The position numbers and the translations under genes were made by a program. Positions 54,948 through 63,044 of a stretch of DNA of 64,000 nt are shown here, piece by piece (position 1 is the first letter of the stretch; every line of letters starts with the position of its first letter). Source of the stretch: Luminiphilus sp051201685 (GTDB lineage Bacteria > Pseudomonadota > Gammaproteobacteria > Pseudomonadales > Halieaceae); contig NZ_CP179213.1 of assembly GCF_051201685.1 (NCBI RefSeq), positions 3,162,001-3,226,000 on the forward strand. The letters run 5' to 3'. The notes under the pieces are model-generated. The model saw only the letters and a list, made by a program, of their open reading frames with translations. It ran no database searches and had not been told where the DNA came from.

Positions 54948-56840
54948 GTGACACGCAAGACCGATAAACAGTTGGGTATGCATCGATCTATTACCCGCAG
55001 GGATTTCGTTCAAGGCAGCAGTCTGGCCGTGCTAGGCGCCGTCACCTCGGGCGCTGCAAGCGTCACCGCAACGGCGACAGCCGAAGCGGCCTCAGCACTC
55101 ACAGCCGGTAGCTATTACCCCCCGACAAAAACCGGGATGCGCGGCTCGCACAATGGCGCTTATGAGGTAGCCCATGCCCTAGCAAGACAGGGCGCAAGTT
55201 TTGATAATCCCGAGGCGACAGGAGAGGAATATGATCTTGTAGTGGTAGGTGCCGGTATTTCCGGCCTCGCAGCCGCCCACTACTACCGTGAGCGGTTTGG
55301 TGACGATACGCGCATTTTGTTATTGGACAACCACGACGATTTTGGCGGTCATGCCAAGCGCAATGAATTCCACCAAGGTGGCAGCATGGTTTTGTCCTTA
55401 GGGGGCACCCACAATCTCGAGTGGTGGCAATTCAGTGACGATGTAAAGGCGTTCATGAAAACCTTCGGTGTCGACGTAGAGGCCATGCGTAACAACATGG
55501 ATTTTTCCTACGGACAGGATGCACCCAACAGCCCCGCCATGTGGTTCGACGAAAGTACCTATGGTGTGAATCGCCTAGTAGCCAACGTAGATTTCAATCA
55601 ACAGCTTTCCCCAGAAATTATCGATCAGTTCCCCATCTCTGAAGCCGGTCGGCAATCGCTCAAGTCATTTTATGGACGACGGGATAACGTCTTCGCTGAC
55701 CTCAGCGACGATGCAACCGACGAGCTACTGTCTAGCATTAGTTACCCCGACTTTTTGCGCCAATACGGCGGCCTCACCGAGGACGCCCTGCAACTCTTTG
55801 ACAAAAAGGAACATGGTGCCTGGGGCATTGAAATGCGAGCACTCTCTGCCAATGACGCACTTTGGGATGACAACCCCGGCCTGCACTTAATGGGGGAAGA
55901 CTGGTCTTACGACGGCCGTGATTACCCCGCAGCGCTGTGGCCCGATGGCAATGCCAGTTTGGTGCGCCTCATGGTGGCGCGCTTGCTGCCCCATGTGGCA
56001 CCGAACGTAACCCCCGACAACGTGGCACTTGCCGCCTTTAACTACGCCGCCCTTGATGAACCCGAACGCGCCGTGCGAGTGCGTCTCAACGCCACCGTCG
56101 TCAACACGGTCAATACTGAGACCGGCGCACGCATAACCTACGTCGAAAATGGCAAGCTCAAAGAAATTAACGCTAAACATGCCGTCCTCGCCTGTTATCA
56201 CAGCGTCATTCCCCATCTGTGCCCCTCGCTACCTGAACCGCAAAAAGACGCACTAAAATACCAAGTCAAAATACCCCTAATACTCACCAATGTACTGATT
56301 CGTAATACCGATGCCCTCGACAAGCTGGGCGTTGATGGCATCAGCTGTCCCGGCCGGCTTCATGCGCGCCTGTTCTTATTTAAAGGCATTAACAACGGCG
56401 GCTATGAACATCCAATGAAGGACTCTGGTCCCGTGTCATTGGTGTTTTGGGGGGCCATTTCTCCTCCTGAAGACGCTGTTGATCTTAAAAGTCAGCTACG
56501 CGCCTCACGTAAAAAACTCCTAGCGATGTCCTTTGAAGATTTTGAACGGGAAGTGCGCACGGTTCTTGATGACCTGCTGGGACCGGCAGGCTTCGATGTT
56601 AATGAAGACCTGCTGGCTATTACCGTAAATCGCTGGCCCCACGGCTACTCCTATGAATATATGGATTTGTGGGACCCCGACTGGGCTGAGGGTGAAGCCC
56701 CCCACGAAATCGCCCGCCAGACCTTTGGGGCCATTGCCATCGCCAACTCTGACGCGGGAGCTTCGGCTTATACCCATGTCGCCATTGATGAGGCCTACCG
56801 GGCTATCGGTGAACTGCCCCATAACAGCGAGACCACCTAG
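54948..56840 (+). CDS. Tat-exported FAD amine oxidoreductase, spermidine-dehydrogenase-like
   Basis: 630-aa flavoprotein. The N-terminus has a twin-arginine signal (SITRRDFVQGSSLAVLGAVTS). The FAD site follows as YDLVVVGAGISGLAAAHYYRERFG and LLLDNHDDFGGHAKRNEF. Later segments (LGGTHNLEWW, LVRLMVARLLPHVAP, and the C-terminal FGAIAIANSDAGASAYTHVAIDEAYRAI) match the periplasmic spermidine dehydrogenase group of amine oxidases. It may oxidise polyamines or a related amine. The start is GTG at 54948 with GAGGA seven bases or so upstream. A speB-type gene lies on the other strand 4.3 kb away. Confidence 0.85.
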   Translation: MTRKTDKQLGMHRSITRRDFVQGSSLAVLGAVTSGAASVTATATAEAASALTAGSYYPPTKTGMRGSHNGAYEVAHALARQGASFDNPEATGEEYDLVVVGAGISGLAAAHYYRERFGDDTRILLLDNHDDFGGHAKRNEFHQGGSMVLSLGGTHNLEWWQFSDDVKAFMKTFGVDVEAMRNNMDFSYGQDAPNSPAMWFDESTYGVNRLVANVDFNQQLSPEIIDQFPISEAGRQSLKSFYGRRDNVFADLSDDATDELLSSISYPDFLRQYGGLTEDALQLFDKKEHGAWGIEMRALSANDALWDDNPGLHLMGEDWSYDGRDYPAALWPDGNASLVRLMVARLLPHVAPNVTPDNVALAAFNYAALDEPERAVRVRLNATVVNTVNTETGARITYVENGKLKEINAKHAVLACYHSVIPHLCPSLPEPQKDALKYQVKIPLILTNVLIRNTDALDKLGVDGISCPGRLHARLFLFKGINNGGYEHPMKDSGPVSLVFWGAISPPEDAVDLKSQLRASRKKLLAMSFEDFEREVRTVLDDLLGPAGFDVNEDLLAITVNRWPHGYSYEYMDLWDPDWAEGEAPHEIARQTFGAIAIANSDAGASAYTHVAIDEAYRAIGELPHNSETT

Positions 56841-56974
56841 CCCGCCACGGCCTAACCTGTTTTGGGCAACCTTCAGTTGTGACGCTGTTATGGAATGGTC
56901 CATACCGCCAGGTCACCGCGTTACGGCCGCGGTCGGCGAACGAAAACAAGGGCTTGAGTCGTTAAGGTTTGACC

Positions 56975-57919
56975 TTATGACGGGCCGTTTTCACCAGTTC
57001 CAATAACATCGTCGATACGACGCTCAACAATACTCGCTGGATCTTGGTGAATCACAATATCGGCACCGGGTATGGCTTGGCGCAATGCCGCCTCGCGGTT
57101 ATCAGCAATCTTGTGCGACTCCGACAAGTGCATGTCATCATCGAGCTCAAGATGCAGCTGAATATATACCGTACGCCCCGACACCCGTGTCCGTAAATCA
57201 TGGGCCCCCAACACCTGAGGATGGTCTGTCGCAATGCGTAAAATGTCGTCGCGCTGGTCATCGGGCAGCTCACGATCCAGGAGGTCGTTAAACGCCTCTT
57301 TCGCGACCTGTCCGGCGCTATACAATATGTAAATGGCGACGCCAAAGGCGAACAATGGGTCCATGGCATACCAACCTTGCTGGGATAACAACAGCGCCAC
57401 AATGATGGCGGCATTGGTGAGCAAGTCAGTTTTGTAGTGCAGCGAATCGGCCTTAATGGCCACCGAGTTCGTTCGGCGAATAACGTAAGCCTGAATAACC
57501 AGCAAAATCAGCGTGGCCACAATCGCAAACACCATCACGGCCAACCCAACGCCGAGCTCGTTAATCGGCCTTGGCTGCACCCAACGTTCGATAGATTCAA
57601 TAATAAGAAACACACCCGAACCGGCAATAAACATTGCCTGGGCGAGGCCTGCAATCGACTCAGCCTTGCCATGGCCAAAGCGGTGCTCACTGTCAGGGGG
57701 CGCCAACGCGTAGCGCACGGCAAACAAGTTGATGACAGAGGCCCCGGCATCAAGCAGCGAATCGATTAATGAGGCCAGAACACTGACAGAATTGGTGGTG
57801 ATGTAAGCGGCGAGCTTAACCACAATGAGCACCGCCGCCGTGGTAACCGACGCATAAGTTGCGAGCTTAAGCAGTTTCGCACTGTCGTGGTTGTTGGCAG
57901 TTGGGCGTCGGTCATCCAT
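56975..57919 (-). CDS. Cation diffusion facilitator (FieF/YiiP type)
   Basis: 314-aa metal-cation/proton antiporter of the inner membrane. TM2 carries SLIDSLLDAGASVINLFAVRYA, giving the Asp-x-x-x-Asp site; TM5 carries SLHYKTDLLTN, giving His-x-x-x-Asp. HRFGHGKAESIAGLAQ lies between TM2 and TM3, as in YiiP. The C-terminal cytoplasmic domain (about 205-290, VSGRTVYIQLHLELDDDMHLSESH) is the metal-sensing fold. The usual His-x-x-x-Asp/Asp-x-x-x-Asp set suggests zinc or iron export. ATG at 57919; the TTG six codons upstream is less likely. Its 3' end converges on the flavoprotein gene. Confidence 0.93.
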   Translation of the reverse strand: MDDRRPTANNHDSAKLLKLATYASVTTAAVLIVVKLAAYITTNSVSVLASLIDSLLDAGASVINLFAVRYALAPPDSEHRFGHGKAESIAGLAQAMFIAGSGVFLIIESIERWVQPRPINELGVGLAVMVFAIVATLILLVIQAYVIRRTNSVAIKADSLHYKTDLLTNAAIIVALLLSQQGWYAMDPLFAFGVAIYILYSAGQVAKEAFNDLLDRELPDDQRDDILRIATDHPQVLGAHDLRTRVSGRTVYIQLHLELDDDMHLSESHKIADNREAALRQAIPGADIVIHQDPASIVERRIDDVIGTGENGPS

Positions 57920-57999
57920 GGGGTCATGATGGCACAAAATTAAATGGCGGTTGCCAGCCCCTCAAAAACTTTGCACAGAAAAACACTTCACTGGGAGGG

Positions 58000-58021
58000 T
58001 GACTGGCACGTTAGCCAGTCA
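58000..58021 (-). terminator. Hairpin at the end of the hexuronate operon
   Basis: A perfect 8-bp stem TGACTGGC/GCCAGTCA with a 6-base loop begins within the stop codon of the KDG kinase gene. No T tract follows (CCCTCCC), so termination there is likely but not of the standard type. Confidence 0.45.
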
Positions 58022-58948
58022 ATTCTCAGTCAATGGCATATGCTGAACGGGCATTATTGCTCCCCGGTGCTCGATAACCTTACCCGCCAGCGTATGGCCT
58101 TGATGTGCTGCCTCAATGGGATTCAAACCTCGAATTCGTGCTGCAAGGTACGCCGCGTTGAAGGCGTCACCCGCGGCAGTGGTATCGACAACAGCTGGCT
58201 GGGTCTGGGTAGGGACCAATGAGAAAACATCATCCCGTACGACCAAACAACCTTCAGCACCCAGCTTCACAACGACCTCCCCAACCCCCATCTGCTGAAG
58301 CCTTAGCGCCGTTTCTTCCGGTGTCTTATCACCAAAGACTATGGCTTCATCATCGAACGTGGGTAATGCAATATCGACATGTTCCAAGGTGTTGTTGAAC
58401 GCCTCTTGTGCTGAGTGCAGGCTCCCCCATCCGGCGGGGCGAAAATTACCGTCAAAGCAAATGCGCACACCCTTCTTACGAAGCCCCTGCAAGAGAGACC
58501 AGAGGGTTTCCCGCGCCGGGTCAGACAGTATGGACAGTGTGATGCCCGACAAATAAAAAAAGCTGTCTGTAGGAATAAGATTGGCCAATTTGGTGGCGTA
58601 CTCTGAATCATCAAGCACTTGGCGCGCGGCTGAATCCCCCCGCCAATAGGAGAAAGTTCGCTCCCCTGAGTCATCAAGGTGGATCCAGTAAAGGCCGGGC
58701 TTTGCTCCGGGAATTCGACGCACCCAACGGGTATCGATACCCTCCTCTCGCCACTGCTGCAGCAGCCAATCACTGCTTGCATCATCACCCAGTGCCGACA
58801 AAAATGTCGTGCTAATGCCCAGCCGCGAAAGATAGACCGCCGTATTGAGGGTGTCCCCCCCATAAGCGGTGTTTACTGATGAACCGGGCGCACCGCTTAA
58901 TTCCAGCATGCACTCACCGAGAGCAAATATTCCTCTCAGATCCGACAT
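58019..58948 (-). CDS. kdgK: 2-keto-3-deoxygluconate kinase (PfkB family)
   Basis: 309-aa PfkB-family sugar kinase. The N-terminus has IFALGECMLELSG and NTAYGGDTLNTAVYLSRLG, and the middle VRICFDGNFRPAGW. The C-terminal signature is DTTAAGDAFNAAYLAARIRG with the catalytic Asp. Phosphorylates KDG to KDPG, the entry to the Entner-Doudoroff aldolase step. Placement after uxaC-uxuA and a TRAP transporter supports the substrate. The ATG at 58948 is chosen as the start of the conserved fold; an ATG five codons upstream is possible. It is the last gene of the operon and ends in a hairpin. Confidence 0.88.
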   Translation of the reverse strand: MSDLRGIFALGECMLELSGAPGSSVNTAYGGDTLNTAVYLSRLGISTTFLSALGDDASSDWLLQQWREEGIDTRWVRRIPGAKPGLYWIHLDDSGERTFSYWRGDSAARQVLDDSEYATKLANLIPTDSFFYLSGITLSILSDPARETLWSLLQGLRKKGVRICFDGNFRPAGWGSLHSAQEAFNNTLEHVDIALPTFDDEAIVFGDKTPEETALRLQQMGVGEVVVKLGAEGCLVVRDDVFSLVPTQTQPAVVDTTAAGDAFNAAYLAARIRGLNPIEAAHQGHTLAGKVIEHRGAIMPVQHMPLTEN

Positions 58949-59056
58949 GCGATCTGCAGCCATTCCATGTTGCGGGGACGGTTTAATGCGGGCCCAACGG
59001 CCCAAGGCACAGCCCCTCCCCAGCCACTGGCTGCCTTGGGTTTCATAACCATGCTG

Positions 59057-60349
59057 TTATTCATAAAGCCCCAACGCCACTGGCAACGCCTCAGACATTG
59101 CTGGTACATAGGTCACCAGTAGTAAGGCCGCCATCATGGCCAAGTACATGGGCAGTAGCGGGCGGATCATGGCTTCAATTTTAGTCTTGGCGACAGCGCA
59201 GCTCACGAACAAAACGCTTCCCACCGGGGGGGTGCATAAACCGATACTCAGATTGAGCACCATCATAATGCCGAAGTGCAAAGGCGACATGTCTAACTGC
59301 ACAGCAACCGGTAGAAATATGGGGGTAAAAATTAGCACTGCGGGAGTCATATCCATGAAGGCACCCACCAACAATAAAATGAGGTTGATCAGGAGCAAAA
59401 TTACGAGGGGGTTATCACTCAAATTCAGCAGTGCATCGGCCACTTGCCCCGGAATTCCCTCAAAGGCAAATAGCCAGGACATAGCCATAGACGTGCCTAC
59501 CAGCAACATCACAATAGCTGTGGTTGATGTGGCTTTTAGAAAAATCGGGGGCAGGTCATTGAGCCTGGTCTCACCATAAAACAGTGAGAGCGCCAAAGCG
59601 TACAACACGGCGATGGCCCCGGCCTCGGTCGCGGTAAACACCCCCGCCAGAATGCCACCAATAATAATGACCAAGAGCAGCAAGCTAGGAGCCGCTGCTA
59701 TAAAGCTGCGAAAGAGCTCGGCGAACCCAACAAAAGCCGTGCCCGTCAGACCGCGGCGGCGCGCGTACCCCGCACAAACCACCATAAGTGCCAGAGCCAC
59801 AAGCAGCCCTGGCAAATAACCTGCGACGAACAGAGCTGCGACTGAAACACCTCCACTGGCGACCGCATACACAATGAGAATGTTACTGGGCGGAATAAGC
59901 AGCCCGGTGGTGGCAGCGGTAGCCGTAAGCGCGGCACTGAACTCCCGGGGGTAATGTTCCTCTTCCATCGCGGGCACCATCACACCACCGACAGAAGACG
60001 TTGCCGCCACGGCCGACCCTGAGATTGAACCAAACAGCGTGCAGGACACCACGTTCACAAAGGCGAGGCCCCCGGGGAGCATGCCAATAAGACAACGGGC
60101 AAAGTGCACCAGCCTCTGGGCAATGCCACCACTACTCATCAGCTGCCCCGACAGAATAAAGAGCGGTATCGCCAAAAGCGCGAAACTGTTGATCCCTCCC
60201 GCCATGCGTTGGGCTACCGTCGTAAGCGCTGCGATCTCATTAATTGACAGGCAGAGGGCCGCAATCGTTGCCAAGCCAATCGCGAAGGCAACGGGCACAC
60301 CCATAAACAGCAAAACAAAGAAGACGGCTATCAGAATCAGCTCAACCAT
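59057..60349 (-). CDS. TRAP transporter large permease (DctM)
   Basis: 430-aa inner membrane protein with about twelve hydrophobic segments, the DctM/TRAP-T large subunit. Typical features are MGVPVAFAIGLATIAAL near the N-terminus, GGIAQRLVHFARCLIGMLPGGLAFVNVVSCTLFGSISGSAVAATSSVGGVMVP, TGLLIPPSNILIVYAVASGGVSVAALFVAGYLPGLL, and FMDMTPAVLIFTPIFLPV. It moves substrate with sodium or proton coupling, fed by the periplasmic binding protein encoded upstream. Its ATG overlaps the dctQ stop by 8 bases. Confidence 0.95.
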   Translation of the reverse strand: MVELILIAVFFVLLFMGVPVAFAIGLATIAALCLSINEIAALTTVAQRMAGGINSFALLAIPLFILSGQLMSSGGIAQRLVHFARCLIGMLPGGLAFVNVVSCTLFGSISGSAVAATSSVGGVMVPAMEEEHYPREFSAALTATAATTGLLIPPSNILIVYAVASGGVSVAALFVAGYLPGLLVALALMVVCAGYARRRGLTGTAFVGFAELFRSFIAAAPSLLLLVIIIGGILAGVFTATEAGAIAVLYALALSLFYGETRLNDLPPIFLKATSTTAIVMLLVGTSMAMSWLFAFEGIPGQVADALLNLSDNPLVILLLINLILLLVGAFMDMTPAVLIFTPIFLPVAVQLDMSPLHFGIMMVLNLSIGLCTPPVGSVLFVSCAVAKTKIEAMIRPLLPMYLAMMAALLLVTYVPAMSEALPVALGLYE

Positions 60350-60842
60350 GATTCACCTCTGAAGCCGGCACATTGTCAGTAGGTGTTTCCTGAAAGGCGA
60401 ATAAAACAATGAGGCAGCCACTGAGTGGGACGACGGCATACACCAAGGCCATAGGAAGACCCAGCGCCGCCGACACTTGGTCTAGCTGCCAGGTAATTGC
60501 AACGAGGCGACCGCCACCGATAATCATGACTGCCGTAGCAAATGTTGCCACCGCGATGCGGCTGCTCTGTCGGTAAAAGGCCTGCATTTTTGGCCCAGCG
60601 CGCGCCGGCACAATATCGAGTGCCAAATGCTGGCCGTGAGCCGCGGCATAAGCCGCCCCTAATAACCCCACCCAAACCAAAGCAAAGCGCGCTAGCTCTT
60701 CAGTCCAGAAAGCCGGCGTGCCTAATAGGTAACGTGATAACACCTGCCATAGGACGGATCCCACCAATGTCAGCATAAGTGCGACCAAGCTGTACTCTAA
60801 CAACCTGTGAATACCCCTAATCACGATCGGGCTCCACGGCAT
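60342..60842 (-). CDS. TRAP transporter small permease (DctQ)
   Basis: 166-aa four-TM small subunit. Characteristic pieces are ALMLTLVGSVLWQVLSRYLLGTPAFWTEELARFALVWVGLLGAAYAAAHGQHLALDIV (the Glu-Glu of TM2 region) and the later segments near residues 90-110 and 130-150. It joins the large permease in the membrane. The start is put at ATG 60842, which overlaps the end of dctP by 26 bases; a start four codons further up is also possible. Confidence 0.92.
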   Translation of the reverse strand: MPWSPIVIRGIHRLLEYSLVALMLTLVGSVLWQVLSRYLLGTPAFWTEELARFALVWVGLLGAAYAAAHGQHLALDIVPARAGPKMQAFYRQSSRIAVATFATAVMIIGGGRLVAITWQLDQVSAALGLPMALVYAVVPLSGCLIVLFAFQETPTDNVPASEVNHG

Positions 60843-61794
60843 CAATACGTGCAATCAGCTGACCAATATCAGTGCCCTCATAGGTTTTTTTCATGGCGGC
60901 GACACGCGTGCGAAATAGCACTTTTTCAGGGCGAATAATGGTGACGCCAGCGGCGGCAACATTGGCCAAAGCGGCCTCGGTCATGTCTTTCCAAAGTACC
61001 CGTTGAAGCGCAACCGAATCGTCTACTGCGCGCTGCAACCATTGCTTCTGGGTGGCATTTAGCCGAGACCAAACGGACTCGCTAATCAGTAATAGATCGG
61101 GCACCGCGGTGTGTTCATCGAGGGTGAAATAGCGCGCAATTTCATAATGTTTAGATAAGTAAAAGCTGGGGGGGTTGTTCTCTGCGCCGTCGACGACCCC
61201 TTGCTGCAAGGCGGTGTACAACTCGCCCCAGGCAATCGGCGTGGGTGAACCGCCCAACTGACGCACCATATTGAGTGCCGTCTGGCTTTCCTGAACCCGT
61301 ATCTTCAACCCTGTCAGATCGTCAGGCGTGTAAACAGGGCGCTCGGTAGAATAAAAACTGCGGCTGCCGGCATCGTAGTAACCCAGCCCGCGTAACCGTA
61401 CCGACTGTGGTGCGGCAAGCAGCTCCTGACCAACCGGCCCATCGAGCACGGCCTGGTAATGCGCAGCGTCTCTGAATAGGTAGGGAATGTTGAAGATTTT
61501 CATGGTGGGCACAAACCCCTCGAGGGGACTCGCTGATACCTTGGTCATCGCCAAAGCACCCAGTTGCAGCAACTCAATCAATTCACGCTCGTGACCCAAT
61601 TGGCCATTGGGGAAAACTTCGACCGCCATGGTGTTATTGCTGTAGTGCCGCAGGCGCTCGTCAATATGCAACATCGCCGTGTGAACAGGATGCTCGGTAT
61701 CGAGGGCATGACCAATGTGCAGCGTTTCTAGTGGGTTCTCAGGGCCACAGCCCAATAGGGCCAGCAGCGGTAAAAAACGCAGCAACTGCCTCAT
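60817..61794 (-). CDS. TRAP transporter substrate-binding lipoprotein (DctP)
   Basis: 325-aa periplasmic solute receptor. The signal peptide ends in a lipobox (LLALLGCGPE), so it is probably lipid-anchored, unusual for many TRAP receptors. Family blocks are LHIGHALDTEHPVHTAMLHIDERL, VEVFPNGQLGHERELIELLQLG, the conserved Arg in DDLTGLKIRVQESQ, and GVVDGAENNPPSFYLSKHYEIARYF. The last matches receptors that bind hexuronates. The substrate is inferred as glucuronate or galacturonate from the operon. The ATG at 61794 leaves 50 bases after uxuA. Confidence 0.92.
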   Translation of the reverse strand: MRQLLRFLPLLALLGCGPENPLETLHIGHALDTEHPVHTAMLHIDERLRHYSNNTMAVEVFPNGQLGHERELIELLQLGALAMTKVSASPLEGFVPTMKIFNIPYLFRDAAHYQAVLDGPVGQELLAAPQSVRLRGLGYYDAGSRSFYSTERPVYTPDDLTGLKIRVQESQTALNMVRQLGGSPTPIAWGELYTALQQGVVDGAENNPPSFYLSKHYEIARYFTLDEHTAVPDLLLISESVWSRLNATQKQWLQRAVDDSVALQRVLWKDMTEAALANVAAAGVTIIRPEKVLFRTRVAAMKKTYEGTDIGQLIARIDAVEPDRD

Positions 61795-61843
61795 AGCAAA
61801 AGCGGCGGCTGATGCACGTACCGTACCGAGGCCAACGGCTCGC

Positions 61844-63028
61844 TCAAGGTCGTCCGCCAGTGCCAAGGGCTGTCAGCGCGTGGATCACCCCTCGCAGTTC
61901 TGCAAGGCCTTTCATACGTCCTCCATAGGAATATCCCGGCTTAAGCCGCGGATCAGCCTGCTCTGACGTCAAAGTATGACCATGATCAGGACGCATGGCT
62001 ATGGCACGCTGACCGCTAGTATCTTCAGCCTCTACGGCCAACAAAGCGGCGATGAGACCGACAATATCGTTGTCACCCTCAAGATGCGCAGACTCATAGA
62101 AAGAGCCGTCACTCTCGCGTTTTATATTGCGTAGATGAACAAAGTGGATGCGGTCGCCGAACTCTTTTGCCATGGCCACTAAGTTGTTATCGCCTCGGGC
62201 ACCAAAGGAACCGGCACACAGCGTTAAACCATTACTGGCACTAGGAACAGCCGCGACAAGCTTTCTGACATCCTCCGCTGTCGATAACACCCGGGGTAAG
62301 CCAAAGAGCGAAAACGGGGGATCGTCGGGATGAATCACCATGTTGATATCGGCGACCTCAGCTGAGGGCATGATGTCCCGCAGAAAAGCGATGAGATTTT
62401 GGCGATAGGCTTCGTTATCAAACTGATTGAAATGATTGATCGCCGCTAAGACACCTGCGCGATCATAGCTCCCCTCCCCCCCCGGCAGTCCTGCAATAAT
62501 ATTATTTTCCAAGGCGGCAACGGCAGGCTGATCGAGGCCCTCAAAGCGCGCTCGTGCACCCTCGACGACCGCTTTATCGTAGCTATCTGTGGCTCCCGAG
62601 CGCTGCAATACAAAAATATCGTAGACGGCGAAATCGACAATATCAAAGCGCAAGGCCTGACTGTTGTCGGGCAGCACGTATTCGAGGTTGGTGCGCGTCC
62701 AGTCGACAACCGGCATAAAGTTGTAGCAGACCGTATGAATCCCAGCGGCACCGAGGTTGATCAGGGTCTTCTGATAATTGCTAATCAGGTGCCGATAGTG
62801 CCCCGACCGCGTCTTGATATCGTTATGTAGGGGTACCGACTCCACCACCGACCAAACCAGGCCGGCAGACTCAATCAGTTGTTTGTGCGCTTCAATATCG
62901 ACGAGAGGCCAGACATCACCCGTAGGGATCTGTGACAGGGAACTGACAACACCGGTTGCACCGGCCTGTCGAATTTGTTCCAAAGAAACGGGGTCATCGG
63001 GACCGAACCAACGCCAAGTCTCCAACAT
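61844..63028 (-). CDS. uxuA: Mannonate dehydratase
   Basis: 394-aa UxuA enzyme converting D-mannonate to 2-keto-3-deoxygluconate with a divalent metal. Family blocks: TWRWFGPDDPVSLEQIRQAGATGVVSSL at the N-terminus, ESVPLHNDIKTRSG, GIHTVCYNFMPVVDWTRTNL, NMVIHPDDPPFSLFGLPRVLST, LCAGSFGARGDNNLVAM, IHFVHLRNIKRE and the C-terminal MRPDHGHTLTSEQ. The His and Cys residues for the metal are present. It begins 16 bases after uxaC and is followed by the TRAP genes, one operon. Confidence 0.96.
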   Translation of the reverse strand: MLETWRWFGPDDPVSLEQIRQAGATGVVSSLSQIPTGDVWPLVDIEAHKQLIESAGLVWSVVESVPLHNDIKTRSGHYRHLISNYQKTLINLGAAGIHTVCYNFMPVVDWTRTNLEYVLPDNSQALRFDIVDFAVYDIFVLQRSGATDSYDKAVVEGARARFEGLDQPAVAALENNIIAGLPGGEGSYDRAGVLAAINHFNQFDNEAYRQNLIAFLRDIMPSAEVADINMVIHPDDPPFSLFGLPRVLSTAEDVRKLVAAVPSASNGLTLCAGSFGARGDNNLVAMAKEFGDRIHFVHLRNIKRESDGSFYESAHLEGDNDIVGLIAALLAVEAEDTSGQRAIAMRPDHGHTLTSEQADPRLKPGYSYGGRMKGLAELRGVIHALTALGTGGRP

Positions 63029-63044
63029 CAGACGTATTCGCCCT

